From Actinomycetes bacterium (GTDB lineage: Bacteria > Actinomycetota > Actinomycetes > Mycobacteriales > Mycobacteriaceae), in contig JAHZJB010000053.1 in NCBI GenBank assembly GCA_022601135.1, forward strand, positions 1-64,000: a stretch of 64,000 bases of DNA, written 5' to 3'. This document shows, piece after piece, positions 56,902-64,000 of this stretch (the stretch's first letter is position 1; the number at the start of each line of letters is the position of its first letter). The position numbers and the translations under genes were made by a program. Under the pieces are notes generated by a model. It worked only from the letters and a program-made list of their open reading frames with translations, did no database searches and was not told the origin of the DNA.

Positions 56902-59040
56902 TCAACCTTCCTGTGCCACCGTGATGCTTTCGAGCGCCTCGGTGAGAATGCTGCGCTGGTGTTGCCAGTACAGCCAGTCGGCAATAGCGGCTCGCTGGGC
57001 CTGGAATGCGGGTTCGGTCTGAGCCTGACGGAGTGCCGATTCCGTGGCATGAACTGCGTAGGCCGACATCGCCTCCAGATGCGCCCTGGCCCGACCGGTG
57101 GATCTGCTCATGAGCGGCTTGGCTACCTCGAACCAGGACATCGCCAAGTCGTCCTTGGGCATCGTGGGCTCGGCGTGAGCGGGCGGCAGGAGATCTGCCA
57201 GACCTTCATCGCGCATCGCGGCAAGCTGGGCAGCGGGGCCCGGCGCGAGTATCTGCAGCCGGGTTCGGCCCCGCATCGTGCCATCCTCGGGTATGTCGTC
57301 GGGCTGCAGAATGATGGCCGGGACGCCTGGATCGAATCCCTGGAATTGGTCCTCGGTCGCGATGACAAGTCGCAGCCGCTCATCGCGATGCCGCGCCCAA
57401 CCCTGCAGTGCCAGGATTGGGTAGGTGGCCCACCGCGCGCGCTCCACGACGGGTATGGATTCGTCGGCTGTTGCCATGTGAACTTGTTCCGGCAGAAGCA
57501 CATTTGCCGGGACGTACCCGATTCCGTAGCTGTTGGCGACGACGATGCTGCCGTCATTCGTGACTGCCGTTACCCAGAAAAACCCGAAGTCGACGATTCC
57601 GACATTGAGGGCTGAGGAGACGCGCCGAGCCAACTGGGTCGGGTCATTGCCGCGATTCTGACGGCGGAGCGCACCCGCCGCAGCGGCCGCTGCGATCGCA
57701 TCGCGCTCAGCTCTCGCCGCCGAGACCGGAACTGGTGCTGGTGTGGCAGATGCCGCGCTCGCGCTGGTCGGCGCAGCAGCCGGCCCGGGGTTTGTCGGCC
57801 CAACCGCGGACGGGCCTCCAGCCGCAGGTGCGGCAGGCGCCGGTGTGGTCGGCGCGGCAAGCGGCATGGGCGCAGAACCCGCGGCCGGTGCCCCACCGGC
57901 CGCGCCGCTACTGACGCCGCCGCCAGCGAAACCGGCGGAGGTGGGCGCAGGTGGGCTCGCCGGCGGCGCGGAAGACTGAGCCGGCACAGGAGCCTGCCCG
58001 AGCGGGGAGGCCGGAGACGGGCCGCTCAGCGGTGGAGATGGCGGGCTGGTTGGCTGGAGTGGGTTCACGGCACCCGGCGAACGGCCTGCCGTCGCTGATG
58101 CGCTATCGCCTGACGTAGCCGGCGACACAGAGGGCGATTTGCCCGCGGTGCCACTACCTGCGGAGTTGCCGCCGGAGCCAGCGGGATGGACAGACGAACC
58201 CATCGAAGAAGAGGCGCCGCCCGCGGAGCCAAGACCTGCCGATCCCCCGCCGCTCGGAGACGAGCCGCCGGCGACGCTCGGAGCGCCGAGGGGGTCCGTG
58301 ACTGCTGGATGGGGCTGCGCGACAGGGTTGGGCGAGGCGCCTGAATGTGCAGGAGCACGCTGCGGCGCCGGACTATTCGACGGGCTTCTCATTCCACTTC
58401 CGGCACCGTGGCTTTGAGAGGGGGCGAAAAAATCAGGCGTAGCAACGGTCGAAGCTGTTCGATCGAGCGATGTGAAAGTATCCGTTGTGGGTCGCGGTGA
58501 CGAGCTGTCGGGCGTGTTTCCGTCTACTCCTAGTGCGGCAGCTGGAACCCCAATGTTGCCTGCCAGCTCGATGGAATTGCTTGCAGTAAGCTGCACATTG
58601 TCCGCAAGGCCTTTGGCCACCCTGGCTTCGTTCAGCGCTGGCGCAGTTTCCGCGTCATTAAACAGATTCTGTTCACAGTCTTGCTGCGTGGCCTCGGCGT
58701 TCGCATTGGCGAGTATTTTCGTTTTGGCCACCGACGATTCCATACTGAGCAGCTTCTTCGCGATCCCATCGGCATTATTGGCGTTTTCTTCGTGCTCATC
58801 GATGATCGAGCTAAGCTCACGGCATGCCGCGTCTGATCCCGCACCGTCCCATGCGTCCGATATCGCCATCATTTGAACTTGCAGACCAGGAATGACCGTT
58901 CTCCGCAGGTAATCCCTTAATTTCTCGAAGGTCTGTGCAGCCTCGGCTAGCAATCGCTCATCAACATCGGGCCAAGCGGGCGGAACGATTGTTTGGCTTC
59001 CGAATACCCCCTTGTGAGGCGCTGTATTCCACCAACTCAC
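56902..59040 (-). CDS. Large WXG-containing secretion-type protein (Rv3899c/EspI-like)
   Basis: 712 residues. N-terminal helical domain (about 20-105) with AWDGAGSDAACREL (WxG at 64-66), like the WXG100 or PPE-type hairpins of type VII substrates. A long Pro/Ala/Ser/Gly linker follows (about 165-450). The C-terminal domain includes VVANSYGIGYVPANVLLP, ERARWATYPILALQGWA and AAIADWLYWQHQRS, resembling the M. tuberculosis Rv3899c C-terminus (DUF5631/DUF5632-type) from memory. GTG 59040 overlaps the stop of the upstream gene in GTGA. The N-terminal part has lower GC than its neighbours, suggesting acquisition. Confidence 0.65.
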   Translation of the reverse strand: MSWWNTAPHKGVFGSQTIVPPAWPDVDERLLAEAAQTFEKLRDYLRRTVIPGLQVQMMAISDAWDGAGSDAACRELSSIIDEHEENANNADGIAKKLLSMESSVAKTKILANANAEATQQDCEQNLFNDAETAPALNEARVAKGLADNVQLTASNSIELAGNIGVPAAALGVDGNTPDSSSPRPTTDTFTSLDRTASTVATPDFFAPSQSHGAGSGMRSPSNSPAPQRAPAHSGASPNPVAQPHPAVTDPLGAPSVAGGSSPSGGGSAGLGSAGGASSSMGSSVHPAGSGGNSAGSGTAGKSPSVSPATSGDSASATAGRSPGAVNPLQPTSPPSPPLSGPSPASPLGQAPVPAQSSAPPASPPAPTSAGFAGGGVSSGAAGGAPAAGSAPMPLAAPTTPAPAAPAAGGPSAVGPTNPGPAAAPTSASAASATPAPVPVSAARAERDAIAAAAAAGALRRQNRGNDPTQLARRVSSALNVGIVDFGFFWVTAVTNDGSIVVANSYGIGYVPANVLLPEQVHMATADESIPVVERARWATYPILALQGWARHRDERLRLVIATEDQFQGFDPGVPAIILQPDDIPEDGTMRGRTRLQILAPGPAAQLAAMRDEGLADLLPPAHAEPTMPKDDLAMSWFEVAKPLMSRSTGRARAHLEAMSAYAVHATESALRQAQTEPAFQAQRAAIADWLYWQHQRSILTEALESITVAQEG

Positions 59041-60044
59041 AACTGAGACTCGCAAGCGGCCGCCAACCCGCCCCCTAGTGAATTCACCGCTGCCCAGAGC
59101 TGTTGATCTTCAGGTGCATATGACGGAATCGCATCCGCGAACGCCTCCATATACGCATTCTGGGTCGCCATCAAGTCGCCCATTACCCTCCCCTTGGCTA
59201 AGCTCGCAATCTCCCGAAATCGCGTGAGGTTCCGGGTGATCGTCTTGCGCACCGCGTCGTAAAGTGTTCGCTGCTTGGAAGTCCAGTGGACCTGATTTAC
59301 CGTCGAATCTATTGCTGCCCAACCAATAAGTGCAGAGTTCTGGCGATCGACCAATGCTACGAATTCGTCGCAAACGGGATCCCTGACCTTCATAAAATCT
59401 TCGAGTTCGCTAGGCTTCTGAACCGACGATGACAAACTGAGAGCATCACCTGCCGAAACTAAGGGCACAGCGCTACACATATACGTCGCTGCATTGCTGA
59501 AATTACCCGCCACGCCTGCAATCAAGCCGTCAGACTCCACGTAATTTGGAATTCTTTCCACATACGCCCGCAGATACACGATCGTCTGTGCGATCAGTTC
59601 CTGGAGCACAACGTTGCGCGCATCCGGAAGAATCGACTCGAATTGATCCGCTGCGGCACTCATAGCTCGGCCGACAGACTCGAAGATCTCCCGCTGCTCT
59701 GGAGTCCATTTCGTGGCAGGAATGCCCTTGTTGACCGCCGCCCATTGCTCTTCGTGTTCAGCCAATTCGTCGGCGTACTTACCCCACTCGTCGCACACGG
59801 GATCCCGTTCCCGAAGCAACCCGACCGTGCGATCAACGTCGCCATCAGAAGCGGAGCCCGAACCGCCCGAACCGTGGCCCGACGCCTTCCAGACCACCAA
59901 GCCGAGCACTAGCGCCACGACCACGGCCAGCGACAAACCGAGCATCATCCGCCGGCGGCGATGAACGAGGGCATCCCGCGCCGGTGGCCGATCCTGCGGC
60001 CACCGCGGCGAGCCGCTCTGGGGTGGCTTTGGCGGCGTTGTCAT
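59037..60044 (-). CDS. Membrane-anchored protein with duplicated cysteine-pair domain
   Basis: 335 residues: a short cytoplasmic start, one membrane helix (about 34-54), a Gly/Ser linker, then two tandem repeats outside the membrane. Repeat 1 starts ERDPVCDEWGKYADEL (Cys84) and ends at Cys190; repeat 2 starts VRDPVCDEFVALVDRQ (Cys225) and ends at Cys331. The two cysteines are 106 residues apart in each copy, which suggests one disulfide per repeat. Both contain W(T/S)xxQRxxxxxV. The family is not recognised; the gene order resembles Rv3900c-Rv3899c. ATG 60044; its TGA overlaps the next start by 4 bases. The 256 bases upstream, to the Rieske gene, hold nothing I can support. Confidence 0.7.
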   Translation of the reverse strand: MTTPPKPPQSGSPRWPQDRPPARDALVHRRRRMMLGLSLAVVVALVLGLVVWKASGHGSGGSGSASDGDVDRTVGLLRERDPVCDEWGKYADELAEHEEQWAAVNKGIPATKWTPEQREIFESVGRAMSAAADQFESILPDARNVVLQELIAQTIVYLRAYVERIPNYVESDGLIAGVAGNFSNAATYMCSAVPLVSAGDALSLSSSVQKPSELEDFMKVRDPVCDEFVALVDRQNSALIGWAAIDSTVNQVHWTSKQRTLYDAVRKTITRNLTRFREIASLAKGRVMGDLMATQNAYMEAFADAIPSYAPEDQQLWAAVNSLGGGLAAACESQL

Positions 60045-60300
60045 CGACTACCTGCACCCGCCGCCCAACGGGTCCACATGGTTTGCGATCCTACCGAGCA
60101 GCTTTCACGCCACGGTTCGCGAACTCGTGCAATCCCCGCGACCAGCCTCATGTCACGCAACCGGATGGCAGCCCGTAGGTCACCGCCGCGCAGACCGAAG
60201 AACCACTCCGCGGTCATAGCGGCTGGCCGCCGTTCCGCGCCAGGACACGGCCATAAAGTCCGGTCAAACATCGCTCACGGGCGCCGTCGGTACGCCCAAC

Positions 60301-60705
60301 TCAGCCGAGTTCGATCGAATCCCCGCGCACAGTAATGGCTTCAGCATTCAAGGGTCGCGCCGCCGGCCCAGCGAGAACCTCGCCGTCGAGGCTGAACTTG
60401 CTGCCGTGGCACGGGCAGTTGATGGTCCCATCGACCACCTCGTTGATCAGGCAGCCGGTGTGGGTGCAAACAGCGGAAAAGGCCTTGTAGTCACCCGCTG
60501 TGGGTTGGGTCACAACCACCGTGCCGACGATGACCCCCGACCCGACGGGTACCTCACTTGCCTTGACCAGGGCCTCGGGCGCCGCGCCGGAACCAGAACC
60601 AGAACCAGCGCCGTCTGAACACGCGGCCAGTGCGGCGGCCGCAACGCCGACCCCGGCGCCGGCGATGACCGTCTTGCGTGGAACACGCACTTCATGGATA
60701 TCCAT
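60301..60705 (-). CDS. Rieske 2Fe-2S lipoprotein
   Basis: A 134-residue exported electron-transfer protein. The signal peptide has VPRKTVIAGAGVG and the lipobox LAAC (26-29), so it is lipid-anchored at a cysteine. The Rieske motifs are CTHTGCLIN and CPCHGSKF, which bind the 2Fe-2S cluster through two Cys and two His. The partner oxidase is unknown. ATG 60705 is preceded by GGAAGGG. It lies 30 bases from the lpqB stop, on the same strand. Confidence 0.93.
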   Translation of the reverse strand: MDIHEVRVPRKTVIAGAGVGVAAAALAACSDGAGSGSGSGAAPEALVKASEVPVGSGVIVGTVVVTQPTAGDYKAFSAVCTHTGCLINEVVDGTINCPCHGSKFSLDGEVLAGPAARPLNAEAITVRGDSIELG

Positions 60706-60735
60706 TGCAGCCCTTCCCTGGCAACATGAGCAGCG

Positions 60736-62499
60736 TCACCCAGGTAGCACCGGCAGTGCACCCGCCACCATCAGCGGCCGCACCTCGGTCCACCCTGGGT
60801 TGCCCTCCCCGGCCGATGCGGACAGTTGGAGCACACCACGCCCGTCGGCCACATAGACAGCCGACGGATTCGCCACCACCGTGGTCACCGGCATCACCAG
60901 ATACTGGCTCGGGCCATCGGAGTTAACTCCGTCAAGGTTGACATAGGACACAGGATTGCGGCCATCGGTTCGGGTGACGACGATATCGTCGCCGGTACGC
61001 CACGACAGGGACACCACCGTGTTGTTCAGCCCGTACCCCAACCGCCGCGGAAAAGCGAGCGCATAACCACCGTCGGGAGTCTGTTCGACACCGGCGAGAA
61101 TCACCCGGCCATCGATCACCATCGCAGCGCGGGTGCCGTCGCGAGACAGTTGCAGTTCGGTGATGTCGCCGGGGTATCGAGTCGACACCGCGATCGAGTC
61201 GACGGGAATGCGGGCCGGCTGCCCCGACGCATCCTGGATGACGCGCACGACGTTGATGCCGTCGACGACGACCCAGATCGCATCGTCCAGTGACCAGGTG
61301 GGTCGGGTCAGGCTACGCCCCTCGATAGCCTGGGAAGCATCGCCGCCCAGCGGTCCGACCCACAGCGACGAGGCCATGTCGGGAGCTTCGGAGGGCAGAG
61401 TGACGATCGAGGCAACCGACTGGCCGCTACGCGAGAGCGCCGCAGCGGTCTGCCCCGGCATCTGGCCGAACGCACCCGCCACCCGGGGCGACCGCAAGCC
61501 ATCCAACCTCACCAGCGACCCGTCGATGAGTGCGTGCAAGCCCGCTGCGGCGCCGTCGGCTGCTCCCGGATCGGTTGCCGCGACATCGGCGGTGTCCCAC
61601 CCGGAGGCAAACCGGTCGTCAAGTGCGGCGCCGTCGGCGTTGATGACATAGGGTCCGTCGACGCCGGCCCGGGAAAGCGTCCAGATGAGCTGCGCTGCAA
61701 GCAGCTGCCTGCTGTGCGGATCTGTGGTGGTCAGGTTGTCCAGCTCGATACGAGCACCACCGTAGCCACGCCCGACACCCGTCTTTCCGCCGTCGGCACG
61801 CGTCACCGGTCCGCGCAATGTCAGCGGCGGCTCGAGCAGGTTGCGCACCGTCTCGATCATCTCCGGGCGCGGACCCGCGATCAGCTTGCTGACCAGTTCG
61901 GTGGCCAACTGGTCGGGGTCGGAAACAGCGACATAGCGCGGATCGGGCACCACAGTCTTGCCGGTCGGGTCGGCGAAGTACAGGGTGCTGCGTTTGTAGG
62001 TGTCCTGGAACTGTTCCCAGTCGAGGAAGACGCCGTTGGGTAGACGGTCGATGCGCCACCCCTCCGATGTCTTCACCAGTTCGATCGGGCCCGGGTCAGG
62101 CAGCGCGCCCTCCCCCGTTTCAAACACCCCCACGTCCGACAGCGAGCCCAGGATGTCCGCACGCATCGAGACCGAAACCCGGTCGGTCGTGCGGGTCTCG
62201 ACGAACACCACGTTGTCGATCAGCAACGCACTGCCCGCGTCATCCCAATCGTTGGATGCCGACTCGGTGAGGAACTGCCGGGCGGCCAGGTGCCGGTTCG
62301 CCGGATCGGCGGTCGCCTTGAGGAATTCACGCAGCAGAATGTCGGGGTCCATCCCGGGAGTGGGTTTGGGCAGGCTCGGTGGCGCCGGCCGCTCGACGGT
62401 GCCGATCGCCTGCGGCGACGAGGAATGAGGCACGCCGGCACAGCCGGCGAGAGCCAGCACGACCACCGACAGCCACACCATCGCCAAGTGGCGTGTCAC
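60736..62499 (-). CDS. lpqB: Lipoprotein LpqB (MtrAB accessory)
   Basis: A 587-residue lipoprotein with lipobox LALAGC and a GerMN-like domain followed by a beta-propeller-like domain (LPGVDVD-type repeats such as [20 protein letters not shown]). It interacts with the sensor kinase MtrB and affects its signalling. GTG 62499 overlaps the mtrB stop in GTGA, as in other mycobacteria, so it is translationally coupled. Confidence 0.94.
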   Translation of the reverse strand: MTRHLAMVWLSVVVLALAGCAGVPHSSSPQAIGTVERPAPPSLPKPTPGMDPDILLREFLKATADPANRHLAARQFLTESASNDWDDAGSALLIDNVVFVETRTTDRVSVSMRADILGSLSDVGVFETGEGALPDPGPIELVKTSEGWRIDRLPNGVFLDWEQFQDTYKRSTLYFADPTGKTVVPDPRYVAVSDPDQLATELVSKLIAGPRPEMIETVRNLLEPPLTLRGPVTRADGGKTGVGRGYGGARIELDNLTTTDPHSRQLLAAQLIWTLSRAGVDGPYVINADGAALDDRFASGWDTADVAATDPGAADGAAAGLHALIDGSLVRLDGLRSPRVAGAFGQMPGQTAAALSRSGQSVASIVTLPSEAPDMASSLWVGPLGGDASQAIEGRSLTRPTWSLDDAIWVVVDGINVVRVIQDASGQPARIPVDSIAVSTRYPGDITELQLSRDGTRAAMVIDGRVILAGVEQTPDGGYALAFPRRLGYGLNNTVVSLSWRTGDDIVVTRTDGRNPVSYVNLDGVNSDGPSQYLVMPVTTVVANPSAVYVADGRGVLQLSASAGEGNPGWTEVRPLMVAGALPVLPG

Positions 62500-64000
62500 A
62501 GACTCTCCTCCGCCGGTTCGCGAGTCGGTCGTCGCCCCGGTGAACCCGCCGTGTTCTCGATCGGTTTGACCGGTAGCGGGCTGCTGGTGACTTTGTGGCC
62601 GCGCACCAGCGGCAGCGTCAACCGGAAGCAGGCGCCCTTGCCGGGCTCGCCCCAAGCTTCCAGCCTACCCTGGTGCAGCCGCGCGTCCTCGATGCTGATG
62701 GCCAGGCCCAGCCCGGTCCCACCGGAGCGGCGGACCCGAGACGGATCGGCCCGCCAGAAGCGGCTGAATACCAGCTTCTCCTCGCCGGGGCGCAGACCCA
62801 CGCCGTAGTCGCGGACGGTCACAGCGACGGTGTCCTCGTCGGCGGCCATCCGGATTCGCACCTCTTTGTGTTCGGCGTGGTCGATCGCGTTGGCGATGAG
62901 GTTGCGCAGGATCCGTTCCACGCGGCGGGGGTCGACCTCGGCGATGACTTCGTCGGGGGGCAAGTCGACGATCACTTCCACGGTGGCAGTCTCGGCAAGG
63001 TGACCGACGTTGTCCAGCGCGCTCTTCACGATGGCCCGAAGGTCGACGGATTCGACGGCCAACTCGGCGACACCGGCGTCGTGGCGGGAGATTTCCAGCA
63101 GATCACTGAGCAGCGACTCGAACCGGTCCAGTTCGTTGACCATCAGTTCGGTCGAGCGCTGCAACGTGGGGTCGAGATCCTCGGCGTGGTCATGGATCAG
63201 GTCGGCGGCCATCCGCACCGTCGTCAGCGGTGTGCGCAGTTCGTGGCTGACGTCGGAGGTGAAGCGGCGCTGCAGGTTGCCGAATTCCTCAAGCTGGGTG
63301 ATCTGGCGTTGCAGGCTTTCGGCCATATCGTTGAAGGACATTGCCAGCCGTGCCATGTCGTCCTCACCACGCACCGGCATGCGCTCAGCCAGGTAACCTT
63401 CGGCGAACCGTTCCGCGATCCGCGACGCCGATCGCACTGGAAGAACGATTTGACGGGATACCAGCAGCGAGATCGCCGCTAGCAGGCCGAGCAGCACGAC
63501 CGCGCCGGTGGCCAGCGTTCCACGCATCAGCGTGATCGTGGATTCCTCGTTGTTCAGCGGGAAGATCAGATAGAGCTCGAGGTTGGCCACCGGCGACGGC
63601 GTCGGGCTGCCGATGATCAGCGCCGACCCGGAGAAAGCGTCGGTGTGGACCGTCGCGTACTGGTAGCTGACCTGGCCGGCGTTGACGAAGTCGCGCAAAG
63701 TGTTCGGAATCTGGTCGACCGGGCCGGCGGCGGTCGCCGCGCGCGGGCCGTCACCGGGAACGATGAGCACCGCGTCGAATGCGCCCGCCAGGCCCGCGCC
63801 CGAATCTGCCTTGCGGTCGATCAGCGTGTTGCGGGCCAGCTGCAGGCTGCTGTCCAGCGAGCGGGTTTCTTCCCCGCCGACGATTCCGCTGACCACGGGA
63901 CGGGCACGTTCGATTTCCTCGGTCCCGGCGCGCACCTTGACTTCCAGGATGCGATCGGTGATCTGACTCGTCAGGACGAACCCGAGCACCATGATGACAG
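62496..64000 (-). CDS. mtrB: Sensor histidine kinase MtrB, 5' part outside the window
   Basis: Partial: 501 codons visible, with the N-terminus and first membrane helix beyond base 64000 (M. tuberculosis MtrB has about 567 residues). Visible parts are an extracytoplasmic sensor region, a second membrane helix, a HAMP domain ([18 protein letters not shown]), the phosphoacceptor [17 protein letters not shown] box [12 protein letters not shown], and G boxes [14 protein letters not shown] and [10 protein letters not shown]. With MtrA it controls cell-wall and division genes. The ATG at 63992 is internal. Confidence 0.95.
   Translation of the reverse strand, partial: VIMVLGFVLTSQITDRILEVKVRAGTEEIERARPVVSGIVGGEETRSLDSSLQLARNTLIDRKADSGAGLAGAFDAVLIVPGDGPRAATAAGPVDQIPNTLRDFVNAGQVSYQYATVHTDAFSGSALIIGSPTPSPVANLELYLIFPLNNEESTITLMRGTLATGAVVLLGLLAAISLLVSRQIVLPVRSASRIAERFAEGYLAERMPVRGEDDMARLAMSFNDMAESLQRQITQLEEFGNLQRRFTSDVSHELRTPLTTVRMAADLIHDHAEDLDPTLQRSTELMVNELDRFESLLSDLLEISRHDAGVAELAVESVDLRAIVKSALDNVGHLAETATVEVIVDLPPDEVIAEVDPRRVERILRNLIANAIDHAEHKEVRIRMAADEDTVAVTVRDYGVGLRPGEEKLVFSRFWRADPSRVRRSGGTGLGLAISIEDARLHQGRLEAWGEPGKGACFRLTLPLVRGHKVTSSPLPVKPIENTAGSPGRRPTREPAEESL

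Overview
The window is a high-GC actinobacterial chromosome segment. Gene content and order match the Mycobacterium/Mycolicibacterium backbone: from left to right it follows the M. tuberculosis order Rv3197 to Rv3245c (whiB7, uvrD2, nudC, adnAB, moeZ, rhlE, entC, whiB1, pdtaS, sigH-rshA, aroA, rsgA, desA3, ppk2, secA1, hpf, lpqB, mtrB). The inserted genes point to an environmental, fast-growing-type mycobacterium rather than the tuberculosis complex. GTG starts and 4-base ATGA/GTGA overlaps are frequent. No tRNA, rRNA, CRISPR array or insertion sequence was seen.

Layout. 1-3948: end of an ABC1-family kinase, whiB7 with a long attenuator-type leader (a 50-codon upstream ORF, two hairpins and an AT-rich WhiB7-type promoter), and uvrD2. 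4058-10618: an accessory block absent from the M. tuberculosis order, holding a secreted or anchored RNase T2, a two-gene operon of a multi-pass membrane protein and a reverse transcriptase, two hairpins with a T-tract behind it, and an MFS transporter. 10619-13368: an apparently gene-free stretch, nudC, a potassium channel and a DoxX-like protein. 13379-20933: the AdnAB double-strand-break resection machine, a lipase-like hydrolase and an alkyltransferase-like protein. 21007-35411: sulfur transfer (MoeZ), several conserved mycobacterial proteins, the RNA helicase RhlE, a ParA ATPase, the gpm2-entC-GNAT run, an extra type II dehydroquinase and a lipid-kinase-like protein. 35412-39018: regulation (whiB1 with its CRP-type site, PdtaS, SigH-RshA) plus the tiny ribosomal protein bL37. 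39313-44088: an SDR enzyme, a DUF2071 protein, an SRAP peptidase, AroA and RsgA. 44213-46787: the acyl desaturase DesA3 and its flavin/iron-sulfur reductase, both carrying TACG-N4-CGTA palindromes upstream. 46796-54924: PPK2, a WS/DGAT-like protein, SecA1, hibernation factor and ComF. 55193-60705: a second accessory block with type VII secretion-like proteins, a Tat-exported GH16 glycosidase and a Rieske lipoprotein. 60736-64000: lpqB and mtrB, cut by the window end.

The best candidate for an undescribed system is the membrane protein-reverse transcriptase operon at 5035-8449. Its start and stop codons overlap (ATGGCTGA), the reverse transcriptase keeps its catalytic aspartates, and nothing in it marks it as a group II intron or a retron. 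The second most interesting is the pair at 56902-60044, which combines a WXG-containing secretion-type protein with a membrane-anchored protein built from two repeats with identically spaced cysteines.
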